Origin: Lactobacillus johnsonii
Lineage (GTDB): Bacteria; Bacillota; Bacilli; Lactobacillales; Lactobacillaceae
Assembly: GCF_014058685.1 (NCBI RefSeq)
Contig: NZ_CP059055.1
Span: 248,001-312,000, forward strand
Direction: 5' to 3'
DNA length: 64,000 nucleotides
Shown: positions 28,152 to 36,971 of the stretch, piece after piece
Position numbering within the stretch: the stretch's first letter is position 1
Layout of the letters: each line of letters begins with the position of its first letter
Translations under genes and position numbers: made by a program
The notes under the pieces: generated by a model
Told to the model about the DNA's origin: nothing
What the model saw: only the letters and a program-made list of their open reading frames with translations
Database searches by the model: none

Positions 28152-29417
28152 ATGAAACAGATGATTATTCATGGTGGAAAGCCCCTGAAGGGCGACGTAT
28201 GGATCGGCGGTGCTAAGAATTCCACTGTAGCATTGATTCCAGCGTCAATACTTTCGCGGACTCCTGTTACCCTAGAAGGGGTTCCGCGAATTGCTGATGT
28301 AGATAATTTGATGGATCTACTTAGTGAAATGGATGTAAAGTGTGATTTTCATGAAACTACTTTACGAATAAATCCGGATAACATTAAGCGTAGTCCCCTT
28401 CCAGCAGGAAAGATTAAGAGCTTGAGAGCTTCTTACTACTTTATGGGTGCATTATTAGGTCGCTTTGGTAAAGCTGTGGTGGGCTTTCCAGGCGGAGATG
28501 ATATTGGCCCTCGTCCTATTGATCAGCATATTAAAGGCTTTGAAGCATTAGGTGCAACTGTTGAGAATAAAAACGATCAAATTATCATTACAGCTCCTAA
28601 AACTGGGCTTCGTGGTGCAAAAATTCATTTAAAGATGCCTTCTGTAGGCGCAACGATGAATATAATTATGGCTAGTGTAATGGCAAAGGGCCAAACTATT
28701 ATTGAAAATGCTGCTAAGGAACCGGAAATTATTGATTTAGCTACATTTTTGAATAATATGGGCGCCGTTATTCGTGGTGCAGGTACTGAAGTGATTCGAA
28801 TTGAAGGAGTAGAGGAATTAAAAGCACAAACTCCTCATACTATTATTCCTGATCGAATTGAGGCTGGAACATATGTAGCTCTAGCTGCTTGCATCGGAAA
28901 TGGTATTAGAATTCATAATATTATCGAAGAACACCTAGATTCTTACTTGGCTAAAGTAGAAGAAATGGGTGTAGTAATTGATGCTGATGAAGATTCACTT
29001 TATGTTTATCCAGCAGGTGACTTGAAAATGATTCAAGTTAGAACTGATGTATATCCTGGATTTGCGACTGATTTACAGCAGCCAATTACTCCACTTCTTC
29101 TAACAGCTAAGAGCGGTGAAGGCGTAGTAATTGATCAAATATATCCTAAGCGTGTTGGTCATATTCCTGAACTTCAGAAGATGGGTGCAAATATTCAGGT
29201 AGAAGATAATATTATCTTAGTTCATCCAACTCATCATTTGCATGGAGCACATGTTAGTGCTGGTGAAATTAGAGCAGGCGCTTGTTTGATGCTTGCTGGC
29301 TTAATGGCAGATGGTGAAACTATCATTTCAAATGCAGGAAACATTTTGCGTGGCTATGATAGAATTGAACAAAAGTTGCGTCAACTAGGTGCAGAGGTAT
29401 CTGTGATTGATGTTTAA
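28152..29417 (+). CDS. murA: UDP-GlcNAc 1-carboxyvinyltransferase, Asp-type active site
   Basis: First committed step of peptidoglycan synthesis: transfer of enolpyruvyl from PEP to UDP-GlcNAc. 421 residues, inside-out alpha/beta barrel, with GGAKNSTVALIPASIL (near 19-34) and the active-site loop around 112-125. That loop reads FPGGDDIGPRPIDQH: residue 116 is Asp where most MurA/MurZ proteins have the catalytic Cys (GGC). Cys-to-Asp MurA occurs naturally in mycobacteria and Chlamydia, keeps activity and gives fosfomycin resistance. Whether a second murA exists elsewhere cannot be seen. Confidence 0.93.
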   Translation: MKQMIIHGGKPLKGDVWIGGAKNSTVALIPASILSRTPVTLEGVPRIADVDNLMDLLSEMDVKCDFHETTLRINPDNIKRSPLPAGKIKSLRASYYFMGALLGRFGKAVVGFPGGDDIGPRPIDQHIKGFEALGATVENKNDQIIITAPKTGLRGAKIHLKMPSVGATMNIIMASVMAKGQTIIENAAKEPEIIDLATFLNNMGAVIRGAGTEVIRIEGVEELKAQTPHTIIPDRIEAGTYVALAACIGNGIRIHNIIEEHLDSYLAKVEEMGVVIDADEDSLYVYPAGDLKMIQVRTDVYPGFATDLQQPITPLLLTAKSGEGVVIDQIYPKRVGHIPELQKMGANIQVEDNIILVHPTHHLHGAHVSAGEIRAGACLMLAGLMADGETIISNAGNILRGYDRIEQKLRQLGAEVSVIDV

Positions 29418-29432
29418 TTAAAATAGAACATT

Positions 29433-29466
29433 AAAAAAGGGCTTGGAATCTCCAAGTCCTTTTTTA
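29433..29466. terminator. Bidirectional terminator between murA and pbuX
   Basis: AAAAAAGGGCTTGGA pairs with TCCAAGTCCTTTTTT (one mismatch) around ATC, between two convergent genes. Confidence 0.8.
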
Positions 29467-29497
29467 TTGGTTTTAAGAATTTTATTGGTTTTAAGAA
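29462..29497. repeat. Perfect 18-bp tandem duplication
   Basis: TTTTATTGGTTTTAAGAA occurs twice in direct succession at 29462-29479 and 29480-29497, just before the end of pbuX. Probably a slippage product with no function. Confidence 0.8.
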
Positions 29498-29508
29498 AAT
29501 ATTTTTAT

Positions 29509-30837
29509 TTAGCTTTGTACTTCAATTTTTTCTGGGGCAGCAGGAATATGTTGCTCTTCTAAGCCAGATTTTCCTTTAAATAGTAAATTGAGAATCGTAG
29601 CACTTAAGCTTGCTACAACAATACCATTTCCAAGGAATAATTGAATAGTTTCTGGTAAAGCTTGGAAAACTTGTGGATAAACAGTAACACCTAATCCGAG
29701 ACCAATTGAAATAGCTACGATTAGGATATTACGAGTATCCTCAAAGTCTACTCTCTTCAGCATTCTCATTCCCTGGACGGCAATCATTGTAAACATCACA
29801 AGCATAGCGCCGCCTAAGACAGAGTCAGGGATGATAGTTACTAGAGCACCAAATTTAGGGAGTAGTCCCATTAACATTAAAAATCCTGATGCCCAGTAAA
29901 TTGGTCTTTTTGTAGTAATACCTGATAATTCAAGTAAACCTACATTTTGTGAAAAAGTAGTGTAGGGGAATGTATTAAAGATTCCACCAAGGATCTGTGC
30001 GAGCCCTTCAGCACGATAGCCTTTTTTGAGGTCATCGCTAGTGATGTCTTTGTGGAGTAAATCGCCAATAGCAAAGAATACTCCGGTAGATTCAACCATT
30101 GAAACGAGAGCAATGATGATCATTGTTAAACTGGATGACCACTCAAACTGTGGCATTCCAAAGTAAAAAGGTTGAGGTAAGTGGAACCAAGAAGCTTGAG
30201 CAACTGGAGTAAGTGAAACCATACCCAGAGTACTGGCAATTAAGGTTCCTGCAATTAATCCCACTAAAACAGCGATGGATTTGATAAATCCTTTGCCCCA
30301 AACTTGAAGGGCAAGAATAATTGCTACAGTTATAAAGCCAGTTAAAAGATTTTTAGGATCACCGAAGTTTTTAGCTGTAGAATTGCCCCCACCAAGATTT
30401 TGAATAGAAACCGGAATTAAGGAAAGTCCAATTACTGTAATTAAGCTTCCCGTTACAACTGGTGGAAAGAGCTTTTTGATTTTAGAAAAATAGCCTGCTA
30501 CTAAAAATACGAAAACACCCGCTACGATGATTGCACCATACATAGTACCAATGGTGAATTTTTTCCCAATCATTTGAAGAGGAGCTACAGCTTGAATAGC
30601 ACATCCTAACACAACAGGTAAGCCAATTCCAAAATAACGATTACGTAGAAGCTGGAGAGCAGTTGCTAAACCACACATGAAGATATCGATTGAAACTAGA
30701 TAAGTCATTTGAGTGGAGTTGAATTTCAAGGCAGTTCCAATTAAAAGAGGAACGGCAATTGCTCCCGAATACATTGCGAGTAAATGTTGCAAGCCTAGTA
30801 AAGCAGCTTTTTTGTGGTTAACTTGTGTGTGCTTCAT
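29509..30837 (-). CDS. pbuX: Xanthine permease (NCS2 family)
   Basis: Takes up xanthine, supplying the purine salvage enzyme encoded just upstream. The 442-residue membrane protein has about 12-14 hydrophobic segments and the NCS2 signature region around FPYTTFSQNVGLLELSGI and the conserved Glu in VSMVESTGVFFAIGD. Its start immediately follows the xpt stop, so the two form one operon under the guanine riboswitch. Confidence 0.93.
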   Translation of the reverse strand: MKHTQVNHKKAALLGLQHLLAMYSGAIAVPLLIGTALKFNSTQMTYLVSIDIFMCGLATALQLLRNRYFGIGLPVVLGCAIQAVAPLQMIGKKFTIGTMYGAIIVAGVFVFLVAGYFSKIKKLFPPVVTGSLITVIGLSLIPVSIQNLGGGNSTAKNFGDPKNLLTGFITVAIILALQVWGKGFIKSIAVLVGLIAGTLIASTLGMVSLTPVAQASWFHLPQPFYFGMPQFEWSSSLTMIIIALVSMVESTGVFFAIGDLLHKDITSDDLKKGYRAEGLAQILGGIFNTFPYTTFSQNVGLLELSGITTKRPIYWASGFLMLMGLLPKFGALVTIIPDSVLGGAMLVMFTMIAVQGMRMLKRVDFEDTRNILIVAISIGLGLGVTVYPQVFQALPETIQLFLGNGIVVASLSATILNLLFKGKSGLEEQHIPAAPEKIEVQS

Positions 30838-31416
30838 TTATTCTTCTCCTACAAAATGCACTTGATTGTTTTCAAAATCAGAAATTCTAGCTAAGGCTTC
30901 AAGACTGTAGCCGTGATCTTTAACCCATTCGCTGCCACCTTGGAATTCTTTAGCTACAACTACACCAACACCAGCTACAGTTGCATTTGCTTGATCTGCA
31001 ATATTAAGCATCCCTTTAACAGCTTCTCCATGGGCTAAGAAGTCATCAATAATTAATAAGTGATCGTCACTACTCAAGAATTTCTTTTCAACACAAATTT
31101 TATTATTAACTTTTTTAGTGTAAGAAAATACTTCTGCCCAATAAACAGCATCATTAAGAGTTGAAGGTTTTTTCTTTCTCGCAAAAACCATTGGCACTCC
31201 TAATTGATATGCAGCCATAATACCAGGAGCAATTCCTGAAGCTTCACAAGTAAGAACTTTAGTGATTTTTTCGTTTTCGAATAAACGCTTAAATTCCTTA
31301 CCGACTTCCATCATAAGTTGCGGATCTACTTGATGATTTAGAAAAGAGTTAATTTTTAAAACATTGCCATCTAATACTTCTCCATCTTTACGAATCCGTT
31401 CCTCAAGTAATTTCAA
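30838..31416 (-). CDS. xpt: Xanthine phosphoribosyltransferase
   Basis: Converts xanthine and PRPP to XMP. 192 residues, type I PRTase fold: CEASGIAPG near 57-65 for base recognition and the PRPP loop LLIIDDFLAHGEAVKG near 124-139. First gene of the xpt-pbuX operon. XMP formed here feeds GMP synthase, encoded by guaA 1.2 kb away. Confidence 0.95.
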   Translation of the reverse strand: MKLLEERIRKDGEVLDGNVLKINSFLNHQVDPQLMMEVGKEFKRLFENEKITKVLTCEASGIAPGIMAAYQLGVPMVFARKKKPSTLNDAVYWAEVFSYTKKVNNKICVEKKFLSSDDHLLIIDDFLAHGEAVKGMLNIADQANATVAGVGVVVAKEFQGGSEWVKDHGYSLEALARISDFENNQVHFVGEE

Positions 31417-31434
31417 TTTTATCCTCCTGCAAAA

Positions 31435-31477
31435 AAAAGACTTCTTCTACCCGTAAATTAGGGTAAAAGAAGTCCTT
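31435..31477 (-). terminator. Riboswitch terminator upstream of xpt
   Basis: On the minus strand GACTTCTT pairs with AAGAAGTC, with an inner TACCC/GGGTA stem, followed by an eight-T run. It lies between the aptamer and xpt and should form when guanine is bound. Confidence 0.85.
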
Positions 31478-31497
31478 TGTAGTGCTACTTATGACAT

Positions 31498-31566
31498 CGA
31501 TTACCTATAGTCCAGAATTAATTGGTTCCGGGTAGAAACTGTCGACCTTATTACGACGATATATAG
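31498..31566 (-). ncRNA. Guanine (purine) riboswitch
   Basis: Read on the minus strand, the conserved aptamer elements appear in order: GTAATAAGGTC (P2 region), AGTTTCTACCCGG, then GGACTATAGG closing the junction. The C in GACTAT (position 74 of the Bacillus xpt aptamer) specifies guanine rather than adenine. It controls xpt-pbuX by transcription termination. Confidence 0.9.
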
Positions 31567-31629
31567 ATATTTGATATCTAGAGTGTAGCAGAATCATTTT
31601 CCGAACACAAGGCCTCTTTTTTTGATGTA

Positions 31630-32406
31630 TTATTCTGAAATTGATTTTTTCTTTTTTAAAGAAAGGATTGCCTCAAGAATTCCATATGTAATTCCAGCAA
31701 GTGGCCAAATAATCCAGCTTTGGCTCCAATTCTTGCTAATGAAACTATAAGCAAGATAGATAAAAGAAATAGTCATCCAATAAATAGTGGCATATTTTTC
31801 AATTATTTTTTTGCTGGCCTTTTTCTCAGCAGTATAGTCTTCTATTTGTAAAATAATATTAAAACTATCACGAACAATATTGGTTTTGACTAAGAAAAAG
31901 ACACCAATTCCTACAAGAAAAATCGTAGCAGTTGAAAGACCAGTCATTAGGTCATCAATTCGGCTATTTGAAAGAGAACCAATAAATAAAGAGCCAGTCA
32001 TAAGTGGAATAGCAGATAAAATACAAAAAGTAATGCCAATAATCTTTAGAACTAGGTGCTGATTTTCATATTCTTTACTTAACTTAAGAACTTGCTCTTT
32101 TGTTTCTTCAGAAAGATTACATTCTTCATACTCAAAATTTTCGTGAACTTTTAGCCAGTGATTTCCTGCAATAAAGAGAGCCACAGCGGCTGCAACTAGA
32201 AGTATTAGAACAATTACGCCAATTCCTGTTACAAAATTAATCGATGAAGCTAAGATATCTAATCTTGTTAAGCTGATTAAGATTAATAAAGTAATTGGTG
32301 AGAAAATACATAGCATGACGCCAATAGCAATCAACGTAGAACTGCGCTTCCTAGCAGATAAGAAATCGTGAACCGAAGATTGAGATAAGCATTTTGTTTG
32401 AGACAT
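31630..32406 (-). CDS. Membrane protein resembling an XRE-regulator C-terminal domain
   Basis: A 258-residue protein with about six hydrophobic segments in three pairs and no helix-turn-helix. Its sequence matches by eye the membrane part of the XRE-type regulator at 38699-39676: FLSARKRSSTLIAIGVMLCI versus [20 protein letters not shown], each followed by FSP, and the same order of three membrane pairs. ATG 32406 follows AAGAGGTGATACCT; the GTG at 32415 overlaps that site. It may be a membrane domain that lost or never had its DNA-binding half. Function unknown. Confidence 0.7.
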   Translation of the reverse strand: MSQTKCLSQSSVHDFLSARKRSSTLIAIGVMLCIFSPITLLILISLTRLDILASSINFVTGIGVIVLILLVAAAVALFIAGNHWLKVHENFEYEECNLSEETKEQVLKLSKEYENQHLVLKIIGITFCILSAIPLMTGSLFIGSLSNSRIDDLMTGLSTATIFLVGIGVFFLVKTNIVRDSFNIILQIEDYTAEKKASKKIIEKYATIYWMTISFIYLAYSFISKNWSQSWIIWPLAGITYGILEAILSLKKKKSISE

Positions 32407-32521
32407 AGGTATCACCTCTTTTGTATATAAAAATTGAATAGTATAGATTTACTTCAATTTTATATAACAAATTATTAAAGCGCTATTTTGATGCTTGTGA
32501 AGTTAAAAAAAAATTAATGAT

Positions 32522-32550
32522 TGACCAATTGAATTTTTCTTAGTAAAGTT
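32522..32550 (+). promoter_or_regulatory. Candidate guaA promoter
   Basis: TTGACC, a 17-base spacer and TAAAGT upstream of guaA. Matches by eye only. Confidence 0.45.
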
Positions 32551-32592
32551 TCTAGTAAATAGGGATAAATTATTTTTTAGAAGGAGAAAATT

Positions 32593-34146
32593 GTGGCTAA
32601 GACTAATCTAAATGATTTTGACAAGATTATTGTGCTTGATTTTGGTAGTCAATATAACCAATTGATTACTCGTCGAATTCGTGACTTTGGTATCTATTCA
32701 GAACTTTTACCACATGACTTAAGTATTGAAAAGATCAAAGAAATGGCCCCTAAGGGAATTATCTTTTCCGGTGGTCCAAACAGTGTTTACGATAAGGGTG
32801 CTTTAAAAGTTGATCCTGAAATTTTTAAGCTTGGAATTCCAATTTTGGGGATTTGTTATGGGATGCAACTCATGAGTTACGATTTAGGCGGTAAGGTTGA
32901 AAAGGCTGATAATTCCGAATATGGTCGTGCTGATATTGAGGTAATTGATCCTAATGCAGTTTTATTTGAGGGCTTGCCAAGAGAACAATACGTTTGGATG
33001 AGTCATGGTGACTTAGTAACTAAGGCTCCAGAAGGCTTTACTGTAACTGCTAAGAGTAAGAATTGTCCAATTTCTGCAATTGCTAACGACGAGAAGAAGT
33101 TCTATGGAATTCAATTCCATGCTGAAGTTCGTAATTCAGAGTATGGTTTAGATATTTTGAAGAACTTCGCCTTTAAGGTTTGTGGTGCCGAAGCAAACTG
33201 GACCATGGATGACTTTATTGAAATGCAAGTTGAAGAAATTCGTGAAAAAGTTGGCGATAAGAAGGTTATCTTAGGCCTTTCTGGTGGGGTCGATTCTAGT
33301 GTTACTGCAACTCTTCTTCACAAGGCAATTGGCGATCAGTTAACTGCGATTTTTGTTGATCACGGGATGCTTCGTAAAGACGAAGGCGATCAAGTAATGC
33401 AAGCTTTGAATAAGGATCTTGGGGTTAACATCATTCGCGTTAATGCACAAGAACGTTTCTTGAACAAACTCAAAGGAGTAACTGATCCTGAACAAAAGCG
33501 TAAGATCATCGGTAAAGAATTCATTGAAGTCTTCAACGAAGAAGCTAAAAAGTTAAAGGATGTTGACTTCTTAGCCCAAGGTACTTTATATACTGATGTT
33601 ATTGAGTCCGGAACTAATACTGCTCAAACTATTAAGTCACACCATAATGTTGGTGGCCTTCCTGAAGACATGCACTTTGAATTAATTGAACCACTTCGTA
33701 AGCTTTTCAAGGATGAAGTTCGTGAACTTGGTGAAAAGCTTGGCATTCCTCATGACTTAGTATGGCGTCAACCATTCCCAGGTCCAGGTCTCGGTATTCG
33801 TGTTATTGGCGAAGTTACTGAAGACAAGCTGAAGATCGTGCGTGAATCAGATGCGATTTTACGTGAAGAAATCAAGAATGCTGGTCTTCAAGAAGATATT
33901 TGGCAATACTTCACAGTTTTGCCAGGTATTCGTTCAGTTGGTGTTATGGGGGATGGCCGTACTTATGACTACACTATCGGTATTCGTGCCGTAACTTCAA
34001 TTGATGGGATGACTGCAGACTTTGCCCAAATTCCATGGGATGTATTAAGTAAAATTTCTACTAGAATCGTAGATGAATGCGACCACATTAACCGCGTAGT
34101 TTACGATATTACCAGTAAGCCACCTTCCACTATTGAATGGGAATAA
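32593..34146 (+). CDS. guaA: GMP synthase (glutamine-hydrolysing)
   Basis: Converts XMP to GMP. 517 residues: N-terminal class I amidotransferase (Cys in GICYGMQL near 87; HAE near 176-178), ATP-pyrophosphatase domain with P-loop [11 protein letters not shown] (near 232-242), and C-terminal dimerisation domain ending KPPSTIEWE, the conserved terminus. GTG start 32593 after AGAAGGAG. The 3' end of guaA is a frequent integration site for genomic islands and phages; odd repeats follow it. Confidence 0.97.
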   Translation: MAKTNLNDFDKIIVLDFGSQYNQLITRRIRDFGIYSELLPHDLSIEKIKEMAPKGIIFSGGPNSVYDKGALKVDPEIFKLGIPILGICYGMQLMSYDLGGKVEKADNSEYGRADIEVIDPNAVLFEGLPREQYVWMSHGDLVTKAPEGFTVTAKSKNCPISAIANDEKKFYGIQFHAEVRNSEYGLDILKNFAFKVCGAEANWTMDDFIEMQVEEIREKVGDKKVILGLSGGVDSSVTATLLHKAIGDQLTAIFVDHGMLRKDEGDQVMQALNKDLGVNIIRVNAQERFLNKLKGVTDPEQKRKIIGKEFIEVFNEEAKKLKDVDFLAQGTLYTDVIESGTNTAQTIKSHHNVGGLPEDMHFELIEPLRKLFKDEVRELGEKLGIPHDLVWRQPFPGPGLGIRVIGEVTEDKLKIVRESDAILREEIKNAGLQEDIWQYFTVLPGIRSVGVMGDGRTYDYTIGIRAVTSIDGMTADFAQIPWDVLSKISTRIVDECDHINRVVYDITSKPPSTIEWE

Positions 34147-34390
34147 GCGGACAATGTAATTTGAATGGTAAACCTTGATTTAAAAGCATTTAAAGGAATG
34201 AAACCAGCTCAAAAATAATAAAAAAAGATAAGGTTGTATGCCAAAATATATGCCAAAAATATAAATAGGGATGCATGGTAAAACCTTTGTAATAGCAGTA
34301 ATTGGAGAAGATGATATTTGATTCGAAGAAGTATCATGTTTGCCAAAGTATGCCAAAATAAGAAGCCTTTAGTATAAAAACTAAGGGCTT
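34147..34390. other. Gene-poor stretch after guaA with short direct repeats
   Basis: No credible gene. GTATGCCAAAATA occurs at 34236-34248 and again at 34348-34360, with partial copies (TATGCCAAAA near 34249, TTGCCAAAG near 34340). A 17-codon frame at 34165 has no convincing ribosome binding site. The repeats could be arm-type integrase sites or the scar of an excised element next to the guaA hotspot; this is speculative. Confidence 0.35.
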
Positions 34391-34726
34391 TTATTCATGT
34401 AATTGATTATACTTATTTCCCCATTTTTCCATTTCTAGAATTAATGGAGTAAGAGTTTTACCTAATGATGTTAATTGATAACTGGTTTTAGGCGGCACGG
34501 TTGGAAAGATCGTTTTAGCAATAATTTGATCGTTTTCTAATTCTTTTAATTGCAGTGATAACATTCGTCTTGAACAATTAGGCATCAACTTCTGCAATTC
34601 ATTGAAGCGACAGTTCTTTTCTTTGATTAAATGATAGATAATTACGCTTTTCCATTTGCCTGAGATAATTTGAAGTGTGCTTTCAACAGGACAACCTTCG
34701 GCACAATTATAAATATGATGTGGCAT
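34391..34726 (-). CDS. HxlR-family transcriptional regulator
   Basis: A 111-residue HxlR winged-helix regulator with the family core SGKWKSVIIYHLI, RFNELQKLMPNCSRRMLSLQLKEL split over 20-60 and PPKTSYQLTSLGKTL. Two N-terminal cysteines (8 and 12) resemble redox-sensing Cys of YodB/HypR-type members. It is divergent from the dehydrogenase at 34874, its likely target. It is a close paralogue of the regulator at 56985-57305. Confidence 0.88.
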   Translation of the reverse strand: MPHHIYNCAEGCPVESTLQIISGKWKSVIIYHLIKEKNCRFNELQKLMPNCSRRMLSLQLKELENDQIIAKTIFPTVPPKTSYQLTSLGKTLTPLILEMEKWGNKYNQLHE

Positions 34727-34873
34727 TCTCTCACCTCGATATAATAATTCATTTTAAATCTTTATATTGGATCTAGCTAGGGAAGAATTTGTTACTTAGT
34801 AAGAAAAAATTCACTTCTTGTTTTTATTTATATTCCACTTACAATTAATTAGTAAATAGAAAAGGAGATAAAA

Positions 34874-35899
34874 ATGAAAGCAATTGGATTTAAAAAACAT
34901 TTGAAAATTGATGATCCTGAAAGCCTGATTGACTTTGAAATGAAAAAGCCTACTGCTAAGGGACATGATTTGCTGGTAAAAGTAAATGCAGTATCAGTCA
35001 ATCCGGTAGATATTGGAGTAAGAAAAGGAGGACATTCAGTTTTAAAGACTCCAAAAGCAATTGGCTGGGATGCATGTGGTGTAGTTGAAGAAGTAGGATC
35101 TAAGGTTAGCCTTTTTAAACCTGGTGATCGTATATTTTATGCAGGTTCATTTATTCGCTCAGGTAGTGATAGTGAGTATCAACTGGTTGATGAAAGAATA
35201 GTTGGTCATGCTCCAGAAACTTTAAAAGATAATGAAGCAGCCGCAATGCCTTTAACCTCTCTTACCGCATACGAAGCCTTATTTGAACAAATGGATTTAA
35301 CCTGGAATCAAGAGAATAATCAACATAAAACAATTTTAATTATTAATGGTGCTGGAGGAGTAGGGTCTGTTGCAACTCAACTAGCACATTTAGCAGGGCT
35401 AACAGTTATTGCTACTGCATCTCGCCCAGACAGTATCAAATGGACACAAGATCATGGTGCTGATTATGTAGTAAATCACCGTGAAGATTTGGTAAAACAA
35501 GTGAGAAAATTAGGTTTCAAGTATGTTGATTATATTTTGGAATTAAAAGATTTAGATGGTCACTGGAAAGAAATGTGTGAATTAATTAAGCCTGAAGGAC
35601 ACATTGTTTCAATTACTGAAAACCATCGTCCAATTAATTTGAGATTGTTAACTAAAAAGAAAGCACACTTTTCATGGGAATAGATGTATACAAAATCCTA
35701 TTATCAAACAGATGATATGATTACTCAGCATGATATTTTAGACAAAATCGCGCAAATGTTAGATAGTGGTAAACTTAGATGCACTATGACTAAGTCATTA
35801 ACACCTTTGAATGCAACAAATTTACGCAAGGCTCATAAATTAGTGGAAAGTGGTCACATGACTGGAAAAGTTGTGGTTTCTGACTGGGAGAATAATTAA
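34874..35899 (+). pseudogene. Zinc-type alcohol dehydrogenase / quinone oxidoreductase split by in-frame TAG
   Basis: The first part (269 codons) has a GroES-like domain (about 25-120) and a Rossmann domain with IINGAGGVGSVATQLAHLAG (near 154-173), as in MDR-family NADPH:quinone or enone reductases. It stops at TAG 35681-35683 after HFSWE. The following 71 codons continue in the same frame with the missing C-terminus (MYTKSYYQTDDM ... ESGHMTGKVVVSDW), the conserved family end. A single nonsense change therefore splits a normal ~340-residue enzyme. The enzyme is probably inactive unless the TAG is read through. Downstream half has no ribosome binding site of its own. Confidence 0.88.
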
Positions 35900-36195
35900 G
35901 ATAGTTCTTACAAGCATTAATTGTTTGCCAGTGACCAGTAGTTTACAAGCTAGGGGCCTTTTTTTGCTTTTTTAAGACTAATGCTAGACTGGTAGAAATT
36001 AATAAAAACAATGAATAGCATTTTAATTATTTTTAGTTGTGTTAATCACTATATGTTTGCAAACCTAGTGTAAAATACACCAAGCAAAAAAAGCCCCAAC
36101 TTACGTTGGAGCTTTTTTTCTATAACCAATCTTAACTAATGTCTTAATTAGCTAACGGTCTAACCGTTATTTCCTCATGACTCATATTAGACTTT
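35900..36195. other. Intergenic stretch with terminators
   Basis: No gene seen. It contains a GC-poor region after the dehydrogenase and a strong terminator at 36089-36119. Confidence 0.5.
36089..36119. terminator. Terminator hairpin
   Basis: AAAAGCCCCAAC pairs with GTTGGAGCTTTT (one mismatch) around TTAC, with A and T runs on either side, so it may work on both strands. Confidence 0.75.
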
Positions 36196-36345
36196 TTATG
36201 AAAGAGAGTCAATTAGTTTGGTTAGAATTGATATAAAAGTATTAATTTTTTGATTATCAGAATACCATTCACTGTGCCGATTGAACCTTTGAAGAAGACG
36301 ATTTCCTTCCCTAACTCTGTGCTCTGCTAACTTTTCTATGGCACT
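36196..36345 (-). pseudogene. Possible gene remnant (C-terminal fragment)
   Basis: On the minus strand a 49-codon open stretch between stops reads like real protein (AIEKLAEHRVREGNRLLQRF, then NRHSEWYSDNQKINTF) and ends KLIDSLS. Amphipathic helical character resembles the C-terminal coiled coil of a regulator. No start codon or binding site is visible, so it is best seen as debris of a lost gene. Confidence 0.3.
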
Positions 36346-36372
36346 TCAGACTTAATAGGCTTTTTATAGTAT

Positions 36373-36765
36373 TTAATTAAACTCAAGCTTATTTGCTTCA
36401 TCGATCTTAGTTAGGAAAGATGAAACATCAGTAATAATATCATTGGTGTATGAAACATTAATCACATTAACCCAATTTTTTCTAAGAAAATAGTCGTCAA
36501 TGTCGTATCTAACTTTAGTTAAGTATTTATAACTAATAAATAGTAGTTCAGAAAAAATCAAATTACGTTTTTGAGGCTGCATAACGAAATCCAGTAATAG
36601 ATCTTTTCCAGAACCTTTAATAAAGTGAAAAAATTCGCAATTGATATGTCTAATCGGATGAAAAGGATATAAAATTTGAGAATTTAATACTTGTTTTTCA
36701 AATTGTCTAAGTAATTTTTGATCTTTTTTACTAATTTGATAATCATTGTTGTTTAAATTAATCAT
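36373..36765 (-). CDS. Hypothetical protein, 130 residues
   Basis: Not recognised. The product is predicted cytoplasmic, with many charged and aromatic residues (QISKKDQKLLRQFEKQVLNS near 9-28) and no signal peptide or membrane segment. ATG with a weak upstream site. It is divergent from the TetR gene at 36972. It may belong to accessory DNA; no known neighbour suggests a role. Confidence 0.55.
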   Translation of the reverse strand: MINLNNNDYQISKKDQKLLRQFEKQVLNSQILYPFHPIRHINCEFFHFIKGSGKDLLLDFVMQPQKRNLIFSELLFISYKYLTKVRYDIDDYFLRKNWVNVINVSYTNDIITDVSSFLTKIDEANKLEFN

Positions 36766-36864
36766 CGTATATCAATTCCTATTCTTACTATTGCACCTAA
36801 AGTATATAAATTGAAAAAAGTAAAAACAATGAATGTTAACTAAGTTGAAAAAGAAAAACTTTTC

Positions 36865-36899
36865 ATATCGAAAGTAAAAAATTATTTTACTTTTGATAT
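36865..36899. promoter_or_regulatory. Large inverted repeat before a TetR gene (operator candidate)
   Basis: Arms ATATCGAAAGTAAAA and TTTTACTTTTGATAT (14 of 15 pairs) separated by 5 bases. The right arm overlaps the -10 box TATAAT at 36897-36902, a classical position for TetR autoregulation. Confidence 0.6.
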
Positions 36900-36971
36900 A
36901 ATTTTTTTAATAATTAAGTAAAAGAAAGTTACAGATGATAAATATCTAGGAAAGAGAAGTGAGGAACAAGT

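Noticed and set aside
29462-29497. Tandem 18-bp repeat as a functional element
   Set aside because: Only two copies, located between a terminator and a gene end; best explained by slippage.
34165-34218. 17-codon frame (MVNLDLKAFKGMKPAQK) after guaA
   Set aside because: No ribosome binding site, terminator or homologous context; too short to support.
35684-35899. Separate 71-residue gene
   Set aside because: It continues the frame of the preceding dehydrogenase after a TAG, lacks its own ribosome binding site and matches the missing C-terminus.
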